From: Micromonospora narathiwatensis | Lineage (GTDB): Bacteria; Actinomycetota; Actinomycetes; Mycobacteriales; Micromonosporaceae | DNA length: 64,000 nucleotides | Reading direction: 5' to 3' | Assembly (NCBI RefSeq): GCF_900089605.1 | Contig: NZ_LT594324.1 | Coordinates: forward strand, 5,580,001 to 5,644,000 | In this document: positions 48,456-56,136 of the stretch, one piece after another | Layout of the letters: each line of letters opens with the position of its first letter | Numbering within the stretch: position 1 is the stretch's first letter | The notes under the pieces: generated by a model | The model's database searches: none | Seen by the model: the letters and a program-made list of their open reading frames with translations, nothing else | Told to the model about the DNA's origin: nothing | Program-made: the position numbers and the translations under genes

Positions 48456-48992
48456 GTGTCCACTCAGCACGTCCTGCTCGGGTTGCTCGCCGGCGGTGCC
48501 CGGCACGGCTACGAGCTGAAGCGCGCCCACGACGAGCGGCTGCCCCAGGCCCGCCCGCTCGCCTTCGGGCAGGTCTACGCGACCCTTGGCCGGCTCCAGC
48601 GGGACGGCCTGGTGGTCCCGGCCGGCCAGGGGCGCGAGGGCGGCCCGGACCGCACGGCGTACGCGCTGACCGAGGAGGGACGGGTCGCGCTCGACCGGTG
48701 GCTCGCCACCGTCGAGCCACCCATGCCGCACGTGGCGAGCACCCTCTTCGCCAAGGTGGTGGTCGCGCTGGTGGTCGCCGACGCCGACCGAGCCCGGTCC
48801 TACCTCATCGCCCAGCGCCGGGCGCACACCGAGCGGCTCCGCGAACTGACCGCGCTGAAGGCCGCCCCCTCGGCCAGCCTCGACGACGTGATCGCGGCCG
48901 ACTACGCCATCAACCATCTCGACGCCGACCTGCGGTGGCTGCACACCACCCTGGACCGGGTCGCCGACTGGCACCGGGAGGTGCACTCGTGA
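48456..48992 (+). CDS. PadR-family regulator of an ABC exporter
   Basis: 178 residues: winged helix (HVLLGLLAGGARHGYELKRAHDERL, then FGQVYATLGRLQRDGLVV) and the long C-terminal helical dimer domain (Vir_act type). GTG at 48456 sits at the expected transcription start, so the message is probably leaderless; a GTG at 48441 would lie inside the -10/spacer. The stop overlaps the ATPase start as GTGA. Confidence 0.92.
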   Translation: MSTQHVLLGLLAGGARHGYELKRAHDERLPQARPLAFGQVYATLGRLQRDGLVVPAGQGREGGPDRTAYALTEEGRVALDRWLATVEPPMPHVASTLFAKVVVALVVADADRARSYLIAQRRAHTERLRELTALKAAPSASLDDVIAADYAINHLDADLRWLHTTLDRVADWHREVHS

Positions 48993-49690
48993 CACATCTG
49001 GAGGCCCGCGGCATGGTCAAGGCGTACGGCAGGACGCCCGCCCTGCGCGGCGTGACGCTCGACGTGGCGGAGGGCGAGATCGTCGCCGTCACCGGGCCGA
49101 GCGGTTGCGGCAAGTCCACCCTGCTGCACTGCCTCGCCGGCATCCTGCGCCCCGACGCCGGGCAGGTCACCTGGCGGGGGGAGCGGATCGACACCTGGTC
49201 GGAGGCGGCCCGGTCCCGGTTGCGCCGCACCGAGTTCGGGGTGCTCTTCCAGTTCGGCCAGCTCGTCGCCGAGCTGACCGCGGCGGAGAACGTCGCCCTT
49301 CCGCTCCTGCTCGCCGGCACGGGGCGGCGAGAGGCGCGGGCGGCGGCGCTGACCTGGCTGGAGCGGCTGGGCGTGGCCGAGGTGGCCGACGTCCGGCCGG
49401 GCGAGATGTCCGGCGGGCAGCAGCAGCGCTGCGCCACCGCCCGGGCGTTGGTCACCGAGCCCCGGGTGCTCTTCGCCGACGAGCCGACCGGCGCGCTGGA
49501 CACGCTCACCGGCGAGCAGGTGCTCACCCAACTGGTCCGGCTCGCCCGTGATCAGCACACCACCGTCGTGCTGATCACCCACGAGCCGCGCATCGCCGCG
49601 TACGCCGATCGCGAGGTGACGCTGCGCGACGGGGCGGTGGACCACTCGGGGCTGGGCCTGCACGCGCCGGTGCCGGGCGGCCCCCGGTGA
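48989..49690 (+). CDS. ABC transporter ATPase (MacB/LolD type)
   Basis: 233 residues. Walker A GPSGCGKST, the Q-loop Gln in GVLFQFGQLV, signature MSGGQQQRCATARAL, Walker B PRVLFADEPTGALD and an H-loop His in VVLITHEPR. The DEPTGALD sequence marks the MacB/LolD branch, which works with FtsX-like permeases. GTGA overlaps join it to the PadR and permease genes. It probably exports a peptide or drug, or works in envelope remodelling. Confidence 0.93.
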   Translation: MTHLEARGMVKAYGRTPALRGVTLDVAEGEIVAVTGPSGCGKSTLLHCLAGILRPDAGQVTWRGERIDTWSEAARSRLRRTEFGVLFQFGQLVAELTAAENVALPLLLAGTGRREARAAALTWLERLGVAEVADVRPGEMSGGQQQRCATARALVTEPRVLFADEPTGALDTLTGEQVLTQLVRLARDQHTTVVLITHEPRIAAYADREVTLRDGAVDHSGLGLHAPVPGGPR

Positions 49691-51210
49691 GGCCGGCCGC
49701 GATGCTCCGGCTCGCGCTGGCCGGCACCCGCACCGACCTGGCCCGGGTGACGCTGACCGCGCTGAGCGCCGCGCTGGCCGCGCTGGCCGCCCTGGCCGCG
49801 CTGACCGTGCTGGCCATCCCGACGCCGCCGGCCACCGCCGACAACGGAAGCCGCTGGTCGCACCAGTACGCCAACCAGCTGCTGGTCGAGCCGGGGCTGC
49901 GCGGTGGCACCGCGTTCGCCCTTTTGCTGCTGGCCATCCCGGTGCTGGGGCTGGCCGGGCAGTGCGCCCGGCTCGGCGCCCCGTCCCGGGATCGGCGGCT
50001 GGCCGCGTTCCGCCTGGCCGGGGCGACCCCTGGCCAGGTCACCCGGGTCGCCATGGTGGAGACCGGGCTGGCGACCCTGCTCGGCACGCTGGCCGGCCTG
50101 GGCCTCTACCTGGCCGGCCACCGGCTGCTGCACCGACCCGACGAGCGCGGTCGGCTGCCGTTGCCCACCGACGTCTACCCGTCGACCGTCGCGGTGGCGG
50201 CGCTGGTGTTCGGCCTGCCGGTGGTCGCCGCGCTGGCCACCGCGCTGATGCTCCGCCGGGTGGCGACCACTCCGTTCGGTGTGGTCCGGAAGGTGCGGAC
50301 CCGGGGTCCCTGGCCCTGGCCCGGCCTGCTGATCGTTGTGGGGCTGGCCGCCTTCGCCGCCTTCCGACCGGTGGGCGTCTGGTATGACCAGCGGCACAGC
50401 CAGCCGCCGCTCTGGCTGCTGCCGACGCTGCTGGTCGGCGGCGGGCTGGCTGCCATGATCGGCGTGGTCACCGGCACCGGCTGGATCTCGCACACCGCCG
50501 GTCGCCTGCTGCACCGGTACGCCCGGCGACCCGCCGCCCTGCTCGGCGCGCGGCGGCTGATGGCCGATCCGTGGGCGGGCAGCCGGACCTTCGCCGCGCT
50601 TCTCGCCGCGCTCATCTTCGGGGCCGGGGCCGCCGGGTACCGCGCCTACTTCACCGCGATGGCGGAACTCGGTGGCCGGACCGGAGCCGAACTGAGCACT
50701 TCGGACGACTTCTACCTCGGCACCATGGATCTGATCGACCTGGCGGTGTCGGTGTCGGTGGCGATCGCGGCCGGCGGGCTGCTGGTCGCCCTGGTGGAGG
50801 GGATCATTGCCCGCCGCCGCCAGTACGCGGCGCTGGTGGCGACCGGGGTGTCGCGCGGCGCGCTCGGGCGGTCCATCCTCTGGCAGTCGCTCGCGCCGGC
50901 GGTGCCCGCGATCGCCGTCGCCCTGGCCGTCGGTCTGCTGCTCGTCCGGGGCGCGCTCGGCGCACCGAGCAGTGGGAGCGTCTCGCGAGAAATCTGTGAC
51001 GCGGGTGTCACCCTCTGCTCCGACCCGGCGACGGCCGCCAAATACACCCGCACGGAGTGGGTCCCGGAGACAACCGTGGTTCCGGACGTACCGGTGGAGC
51101 AGTTGGCGTGGCTCGCGGGCGGCGCCCTGGTCGCGGTGCTGGCCACCGTCGGCGTCGGCCTGCTCTTCCTGCGGTCCAGCACGGCGGTGGAGGAACTGCG
51201 GACGACCTGA
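49687..51210 (+). CDS. FtsX-like ABC transporter permease
   Basis: 507 residues with ten hydrophobic segments in two FtsX-like halves: the first centred on LLLLAIPVLGLAGQCARLGAPSRDRRLAAFRLAG, and the second on SVSVAIAAGGLLVALVEGIIARRRQYAALVATGVSRG. The SRDRRLAAFRLAGATPGQV and RRRQYAALVATGVSRG turns are the coupling helices that contact the ATPase. The GTG start overlaps the ATPase stop as GTGA. Confidence 0.9.
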   Translation: MRPAAMLRLALAGTRTDLARVTLTALSAALAALAALAALTVLAIPTPPATADNGSRWSHQYANQLLVEPGLRGGTAFALLLLAIPVLGLAGQCARLGAPSRDRRLAAFRLAGATPGQVTRVAMVETGLATLLGTLAGLGLYLAGHRLLHRPDERGRLPLPTDVYPSTVAVAALVFGLPVVAALATALMLRRVATTPFGVVRKVRTRGPWPWPGLLIVVGLAAFAAFRPVGVWYDQRHSQPPLWLLPTLLVGGGLAAMIGVVTGTGWISHTAGRLLHRYARRPAALLGARRLMADPWAGSRTFAALLAALIFGAGAAGYRAYFTAMAELGGRTGAELSTSDDFYLGTMDLIDLAVSVSVAIAAGGLLVALVEGIIARRRQYAALVATGVSRGALGRSILWQSLAPAVPAIAVALAVGLLLVRGALGAPSSGSVSREICDAGVTLCSDPATAAKYTRTEWVPETTVVPDVPVEQLAWLAGGALVAVLATVGVGLLFLRSSTAVEELRTT

Positions 51211-51228
51211 CCTGACGCGGCGGTGGGC

Positions 51229-51387
51229 TCAATGGCCGCCGAAGAGGCCGGCGGACCAGGAGACCGCCAGACCGATCACCACCGAGCAGCAGCAGACGAG
51301 CAGGGCGGCGGCGACCACCGCGAGGATCACCCAGGTCGGCCCGCGCCGGGCCGCCCCGGCCGGCTTCCCCTCCTCGGCCTCGCTCAC
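51229..51387 (-). CDS. Very small single-pass membrane protein
   Basis: 52 residues, GTG at 51387. A polar N-terminus (SEAEEGKPAGAARRGP) is followed by one hydrophobic stretch (TWVILAVVAAALLVCCCSVV) with three adjacent Cys, then IGLAVSWSAGLFGGH. It converges with the FtsX permease gene 18 bases away. Codon use fits the host, with high GC at third positions. Function unknown; membrane-bound small proteins of this kind are often overlooked. Confidence 0.6.
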   Translation of the reverse strand: MSEAEEGKPAGAARRGPTWVILAVVAAALLVCCCSVVIGLAVSWSAGLFGGH

Positions 51388-51469
51388 CCGGGCAGTCTAG
51401 GCGCCCTGATGGTGATCTTGGTGAGCGCCGGGGCAGCGGACTGTCGCGACAGCGGGGCAGGATGGGGCG

Positions 51470-52414
51470 ATGGAGCTGATCTCGATCGAGGACGTCCGCG
51501 CCGCCGCCGCCGACATCGTCGGAACCGTCGTGCGTACCCCGCTGCTGCCCGTGCCGTGGGACGACGAGCTGTGGGTCAAGCCGGAGAGTCTGCAACCGGT
51601 CGGATCGTTCAAGCTGCGCGGGGCGACCCACGCGGTGGCCCGGCTCGACCCGGCCGTCCGGTCCCGGGGCGTGGTGACCCACTCGTCGGGCAACCACGGG
51701 CAGGCCCTCGCGTACGCGGCCCAGGCGGCCGGCGTCCCCTGCACGGTGGTTGTCCCCGAGGGGGCGCCGCAGGTCAAGGTGGACCGGATCCGGGCGTTCG
51801 GCGCCGAGGTGGTGCTGGTCCCGCCGGCCCGCCGGCTGCCCGAGGCGGAGCGGGTCGCCGCCGAGACCGGGGCCACCCTGGTGCCGCCCTTCGACGACCC
51901 GCGGATCATCGCCGGGCAGGGCACCATCGGGCTGGAGATCCTCGCCGACCTGCCCGACCTGGACGTGGTGCTGGTGCCGGTCGGCGGGGGCGGGCTCTCC
52001 TCGGGGGTCGCCACCGCGGTGAAGGCACTGCGCCCGTCGGCCGCCGTGATCGGGGTGGAGCCGGCGCTGGCCGCCGACGCCCGGGACTCCCTCGCCGCCG
52101 GCGAGGTGGTGGTCTGGGACGTCGAGCGGACCTACCGGACCAGCGCGGACGGACTGCGGACCAACCTGTCCGCGCTGACCCTGGCCCACCTGCGGGAACG
52201 TCTCGACGGCATCGTCACGGTCACCGAGGAGGAGATCACGGCGGCGATGGGTCGGCTGGCCCGCGAGGCCCGGCTGGTGGTCGAGCCGAGCGGTGCCGTG
52301 GCGGTCGCGGCCCACCTGTTCCACCGGGACGAGCTGCCGTCGGGGCGTACCGCCGCGGTGGTCACCGGCGGCAACGTCGATCCGGCACGGCTCGCGTCGG
52401 TGCTCGCCGGCTGA
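51470..52414 (+). CDS. PLP-dependent threonine/serine dehydratase-like enzyme
   Basis: 314 residues of the fold-type II PLP family. The Lys for the cofactor is in VGSFKLRGA (Lys48), the phosphate loop is VGGGGLSSG and SSGNHGQALAYAAQAAGV is the substrate Ser-Ser-Gly-Asn loop. Length matches catabolic dehydratases and serine racemases without a regulatory ACT domain, so ilvA-type feedback control is not expected. The exact amino acid is not clear. It converges with the oligopeptidase gene across a hairpin. Confidence 0.9.
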   Translation: MELISIEDVRAAAADIVGTVVRTPLLPVPWDDELWVKPESLQPVGSFKLRGATHAVARLDPAVRSRGVVTHSSGNHGQALAYAAQAAGVPCTVVVPEGAPQVKVDRIRAFGAEVVLVPPARRLPEAERVAAETGATLVPPFDDPRIIAGQGTIGLEILADLPDLDVVLVPVGGGGLSSGVATAVKALRPSAAVIGVEPALAADARDSLAAGEVVVWDVERTYRTSADGLRTNLSALTLAHLRERLDGIVTVTEEEITAAMGRLAREARLVVEPSGAVAVAAHLFHRDELPSGRTAAVVTGGNVDPARLASVLAG

Positions 52415-52423
52415 GCCTCGGGC

Positions 52424-52449
52424 GGGCCCCCGCGATCCGGCGGGGGCCC
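52424..52449. terminator. Bidirectional hairpin between convergent genes
   Basis: GGGCCCCCGC (52424-52433) and GCGGGGGCCC (52440-52449) with loop GATCCG, lying between the dehydratase-like gene (+) and the oligopeptidase gene (-). Confidence 0.8.
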
Positions 52450-52456
52450 GACCCGG

Positions 52457-54550
52457 TCAGGCGCGGTGCAGGCGGTCGAGGATCCAGGCGTTGATGAACG
52501 CCTCCTCGCGCCAGGCGTCGTAGCGACCGCTCGGGCCGCCGTGGCCGGCGCCCATCTCGGTCTTGAGCAGGTAGTCGCCCTGCGGCGCGACGGCCCGCAG
52601 CCGGGCGATCCACTTGGCCGGCTCGTGGTAGAGCACCCGGGTGTCGTTCAGGCTGGTCACCGCGAGGATCGCCGGGTAGTCGACCGGGGCCACGTTCTCG
52701 TACGGGGTGTACGACTTCACGTACGCGTACACCTCGGGGTCGTCGAGCGGGTTGCCCCACTCCTCCCACTCGGTGACGGTGAGCGGCAGCGACGGGTCGA
52801 GGATCGAGGTGAGCGCGTCCACGAAGGGCACCTGCGCGACGATCCCGGTGAACGCGTCCGGGGCGAGGTTGGCCACCGCGCCCATCAGCAGGCCGCCGGC
52901 CGACGCGCCCCGGGCAACGAGCCGGTCGCCGGCCGTCCAACCGGCCTTGACCAGGTGCCGGGCGCAGGCCACGAAGTCGGTGAAGGTGTTCCGCTTGGCG
53001 AGCAGCTTGCCCTGCTCGTACCAGCGCCGGCCCAGTTCGCCGCCGCCGCGGATGTGCGCGACGGCGAAGACGACGCCCCGGTCGAGCAGGCTGAGTCGGG
53101 CGATCGAGAACCAGGGGTCCATGCTCGACTCGTACGAGCCGTAGCCGTAGATGACGCACGGGGCGGAACCGTCGCGCGGGGTGCCCTTCCGGCGGACCAG
53201 GGAGATCGGCACCTGGGTGCCGTCGTCGGCGAGCGCCCAGTCCCGGTGCTGCTCGTAGTCGGCCGGGTCGTACGGCCGCCCGTCCGGCCCCGGGCGGACC
53301 GGTTTCTGCTTGCGTAGCACCATCTGCCGGTTGACCAGGTCGTAGTCGTAGATCGAGTCCGGGGTGACCAGCGACGTGTAGCGCAGCCGCACCTCGTTGG
53401 TGCGGTACTCCGGGTTGGCGTCCAATCCGACGCTGTAGATCGGCTCGGGGAAGTCGATGTCGTACGGGTCGCCGCCGCCGACGGGCAGCACCCGCAGCCC
53501 GGTCAGCCCGTTGCTGCGCAGCGAGACGACCAGGTGGTTCTCGAACGCGTCGACCGCCTCCAGCCGGGTGCCCGGCGAGTGCTCGATCAGCGGCGTCCAG
53601 TCGCCGGGCGTGTCCGCCGAGGTGAAGGCCAGCGCGAAGTCCTCCGCGCCGTCGTTGTGCAGGATCAGGAACCGGTGTCCGTGGTGCTCCACCGAGTATT
53701 CGACGCCCTGCCGGCGCGGGGCGACGATCGCCGGTTCGCCGGTGGGGTTGGCGGCCGGGATGACCCGTACCTCGCTGGTGATCTTGCTGTGGATGTCGAT
53801 GACCACGAACCGCTCGGAGCGGGTCAGCTCGACGCCCACCCAGAACCGCTCGTCGTCCTCCTGGTGGACCACCACGTCCTCGCTCGACGGGGTGCCGACC
53901 GCGTGCCGCCAGACCCGGTTCGGCCGCCAGGCGTCGTCCACGGTGACGTAGAAGAGCGCCGAGGCGTCGGTGGACCAGGCGGTGCCGTAGAAGGTGTCCG
54001 AGATCTCGTCGGGCAGCACCTCGCCGGTGTTCAGGTCCTTGACCCGCAGGGTGAACCGCTCGTCGCCGGTGAAGTCCGTCGAGTAGGCCAGCCAGCGCCC
54101 GTCCGGGCTGACGTCGAACGCGCCGAGGGCGAAGAAGTCGTGCCCCTCGGCGAGCAGGTTGCCGTCGAGCAGCACCTCCTCGCCGTCCAGCGGGGCGCCG
54201 TCGGCGCTGATCGGGGGCGCGGTCTCGCCGTCCCGGACGGCCCGGCGGCACTGCACGCCGTACTGCTGGCCCTCGACCGTGCGGGTGTAGTACCAGTAGC
54301 CGTCCTTGCGGGTGGGCACCGACAGGTCGGTCTCCTGGGTGCGCCGGCGGGTCTCCTCGAACAGCTCGGCGCGCAGCCCCTCCAGGTGCGCGGTGCGCGT
54401 CTCGGCGTACGCGTTCTCCGCGGTCAGGTGGGCGATCGTCGCGGGGTCGTCCTTGGCGGCGAGCCAGGCGTACTCGTCGACGACGGTGTCGCCGTGGTGG
54501 GTGCGCTCGGTCGGGACGCGCTTGGCGACGGGTACGGGTGTGGTGGTCAC
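52457..54550 (-). CDS. ptrB: Oligopeptidase B-type S9 serine peptidase
   Basis: 697 residues, the length of PtrB. An N-terminal beta-propeller (from about residue 70 to 410) is followed by the alpha/beta hydrolase. The nucleophile is Ser550 in RGASAGGLLMGAV, the His is in MGAGHGGPSGRYDAW, and the Asp is in SLNDTRVLYHEP. It cuts short peptides, in the model enzymes after Arg or Lys. The ATG at 54550 begins MTTTPVPVAKRVPTERTHHGD. A cytoplasmic location is suggested by the lack of a signal peptide. Gene faces away from the FAD-linked oxidase. Confidence 0.95.
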   Translation of the reverse strand: MTTTPVPVAKRVPTERTHHGDTVVDEYAWLAAKDDPATIAHLTAENAYAETRTAHLEGLRAELFEETRRRTQETDLSVPTRKDGYWYYTRTVEGQQYGVQCRRAVRDGETAPPISADGAPLDGEEVLLDGNLLAEGHDFFALGAFDVSPDGRWLAYSTDFTGDERFTLRVKDLNTGEVLPDEISDTFYGTAWSTDASALFYVTVDDAWRPNRVWRHAVGTPSSEDVVVHQEDDERFWVGVELTRSERFVVIDIHSKITSEVRVIPAANPTGEPAIVAPRRQGVEYSVEHHGHRFLILHNDGAEDFALAFTSADTPGDWTPLIEHSPGTRLEAVDAFENHLVVSLRSNGLTGLRVLPVGGGDPYDIDFPEPIYSVGLDANPEYRTNEVRLRYTSLVTPDSIYDYDLVNRQMVLRKQKPVRPGPDGRPYDPADYEQHRDWALADDGTQVPISLVRRKGTPRDGSAPCVIYGYGSYESSMDPWFSIARLSLLDRGVVFAVAHIRGGGELGRRWYEQGKLLAKRNTFTDFVACARHLVKAGWTAGDRLVARGASAGGLLMGAVANLAPDAFTGIVAQVPFVDALTSILDPSLPLTVTEWEEWGNPLDDPEVYAYVKSYTPYENVAPVDYPAILAVTSLNDTRVLYHEPAKWIARLRAVAPQGDYLLKTEMGAGHGGPSGRYDAWREEAFINAWILDRLHRA

Positions 54551-54626
54551 GGCGTCACGTTACCGGCCGGGCACGCGCCGCCGGGCGGGCGTGCCGCGGG
54601 ATTCACCGAACCACCGCCGGACGCTT

Positions 54627-54643
54627 TCGAACATGTGTACGAT
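54627..54643 (+). promoter_or_regulatory. Near-perfect LexA-type box overlapping a -10
   Basis: TCGAACATGTGTACGA (54627-54642) equals the box at 38330-38345 except T to A at one position. TACGAT (54638-54643) looks like a -10 and is followed by 7 bases and the ATG at 54651. The arrangement is the same as in front of the 82-aa gene. Confidence 0.65.
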
Positions 54644-54650
54644 GACCGCC

Positions 54651-56078
54651 ATGGCGGCTGCAGCGAGTTCCACCGATCGACCCGGAGCCCTGGAGATCAC
54701 CCGGCGACTGGCGGGGATCTGCGGCTCGCCGTTCGCCCGGTTCGCCGGGCCGGCCGACGAGGTGGCCGGGCGGACGGCCCGCTGGGTGGCGGTGCCGGGC
54801 GGCCCGCGCGCCGCCGCCGAGGTGCTGCGGCTCGCCGCCGCGCACGACCTCACGGTGGTGCCGCGCGGCGCCGGCACGAAGATCGACTGGGGGGCCGCCC
54901 CGGCGCAGGTCGACATCATGCTCGACACCGGCCGGCTCGCCGGGGTCTGGCACGAGCCGCAGGGCTCCCCGGTGGCCGAGATCGGCGCCGGCACCCCACT
55001 GCGGGCGGTGCAGGCGAGCCTGGGCCGCACCGGCCAGCGCCTCCCGGTCGACGCGCCGTCTCCCGGGGCGACCCTGGGCGGGGTGCTCGCCGCCGACGAG
55101 GCCGGCCCGCTCCGGCACCGGCACGGCACACCGTGCGCCCAACTCGTCGGGGTGCGCTACCTGGACGCCGAGGGTGAGCTGGTCAGCATCGGTGAGTCCG
55201 GCACCGCGCAGCTCGGCCGGGCGGCACCGGCGGGCGGGGGCGCGGCGGCGCTCTTCGGCCGGGCCGACCTGCCCGGGCTCGACGTCGCCCGGCTGCTCTG
55301 CGGCTCGCAGGGCGGCCTGGGGGTGCTCGTCTCGGCGACCATGCGGGTGCAGGCCGTGCCGGCCAGCCGGGTCTGGGTGTCCCGCCCGGTCTGGACCCCG
55401 TTGGAGGTCCACGACCTGGTCCGGGCCGTGCTCGCCGCCGGGCTCCAGCCGGCCGCCGTCGAGCTGGACCTGCCGGTGCCGGTGCCGTTGCCGCGCCGGC
55501 GGGTGCATCCGTCGCACCCGTCCGTGTTCCACCGGCCCGAGCATCCCGCGGTGACCGGGCGGTCCACCCGGCCGGCCGCGGCGGGCAGCCTGGTGGTGCT
55601 GCTGGAGGGCGGCCCGGCCGACGTCGCCGAGCGGGCCGAGCGGCTGGCGGCCCTGCTCGGCCCGGAGGCCACCGTCGGGCACGCGGCGCCGGAGTGGTGG
55701 GGGCGGTACCCGTTCGGCCCGGGCGACACCGCGTTGCGGATCGAGGTCCCGATCAACGACCTGCATGCGGCGGTCTACGCGCTGCGCGACGCCGCCGGCG
55801 CCCCGGTGCCGGTGCGCGGCTCGGCCGGCGTCGGGACGGTGCACGCGGCGCTGCCCGCCGCCCTGCCCGCCGACCGGGTGGCCTCGATCCTCGCCGCCGT
55901 CCGTGGGGTGCTGCTCGCCAGGCGCGGCCGCTGCGTGGTGGTGGCCGCCCCCACCCCGGTCCGCCGGGCCGTCGACCTCTGGGGCGAGCTGCCCACCCTG
56001 CCCGGCCTCCGGGCGGCGAAGGCCCACCTGGACCCGCACCAACGCCTGGCCCCCGGCCGCCTTCCCGGCGGCCTGTGA
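54651..56078 (+). CDS. FAD-binding oxidoreductase (glycolate-oxidase GlcE-like)
   Basis: 475 residues. The FAD_binding_4 domain covers about residues 50-225: LTVVPRGAGTKIDWG, IGAGTPLRAVQASL and a loop GATLGGVLAADEAGPLRHRHG. The C-terminal half has the cap domain with the PHQRLAPGRLPGG end typical of GlcE-type proteins. The ATG at 54651 is preferred over 54642 and 54633, because 54633 lies inside the LexA-type box and 54651 is 7 bases past a -10. The partner subunits glcD and glcF are not in the window. Damage-induced expression is inferred. Confidence 0.85.
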   Translation: MAAAASSTDRPGALEITRRLAGICGSPFARFAGPADEVAGRTARWVAVPGGPRAAAEVLRLAAAHDLTVVPRGAGTKIDWGAAPAQVDIMLDTGRLAGVWHEPQGSPVAEIGAGTPLRAVQASLGRTGQRLPVDAPSPGATLGGVLAADEAGPLRHRHGTPCAQLVGVRYLDAEGELVSIGESGTAQLGRAAPAGGGAAALFGRADLPGLDVARLLCGSQGGLGVLVSATMRVQAVPASRVWVSRPVWTPLEVHDLVRAVLAAGLQPAAVELDLPVPVPLPRRRVHPSHPSVFHRPEHPAVTGRSTRPAAAGSLVVLLEGGPADVAERAERLAALLGPEATVGHAAPEWWGRYPFGPGDTALRIEVPINDLHAAVYALRDAAGAPVPVRGSAGVGTVHAALPAALPADRVASILAAVRGVLLARRGRCVVVAAPTPVRRAVDLWGELPTLPGLRAAKAHLDPHQRLAPGRLPGGL

Positions 56079-56085
56079 CGGCCTT

Positions 56086-56108
56086 CCCGCCGGCCCGTGG
56101 CCGGCGGG
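56086..56108. terminator. Bidirectional hairpin between convergent genes
   Basis: CCCGCCGGCC (56086-56095), loop CGT, GGCCGGCGGG (56099-56108). A perfect 10-bp stem between the FAD oxidoreductase (+) and the SpoIIE-type phosphatase (-). Confidence 0.8.
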
Positions 56109-56136
56109 CGTCACCACCAGGTCGGGCCGGCGGGCG

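Noticed and set aside
54633..54650. ATG at 54633 or 54642 as start of the FAD-linked oxidase
   Set aside because: Both lie in or beside the LexA-type box and upstream of the likely transcript start at about 54651.
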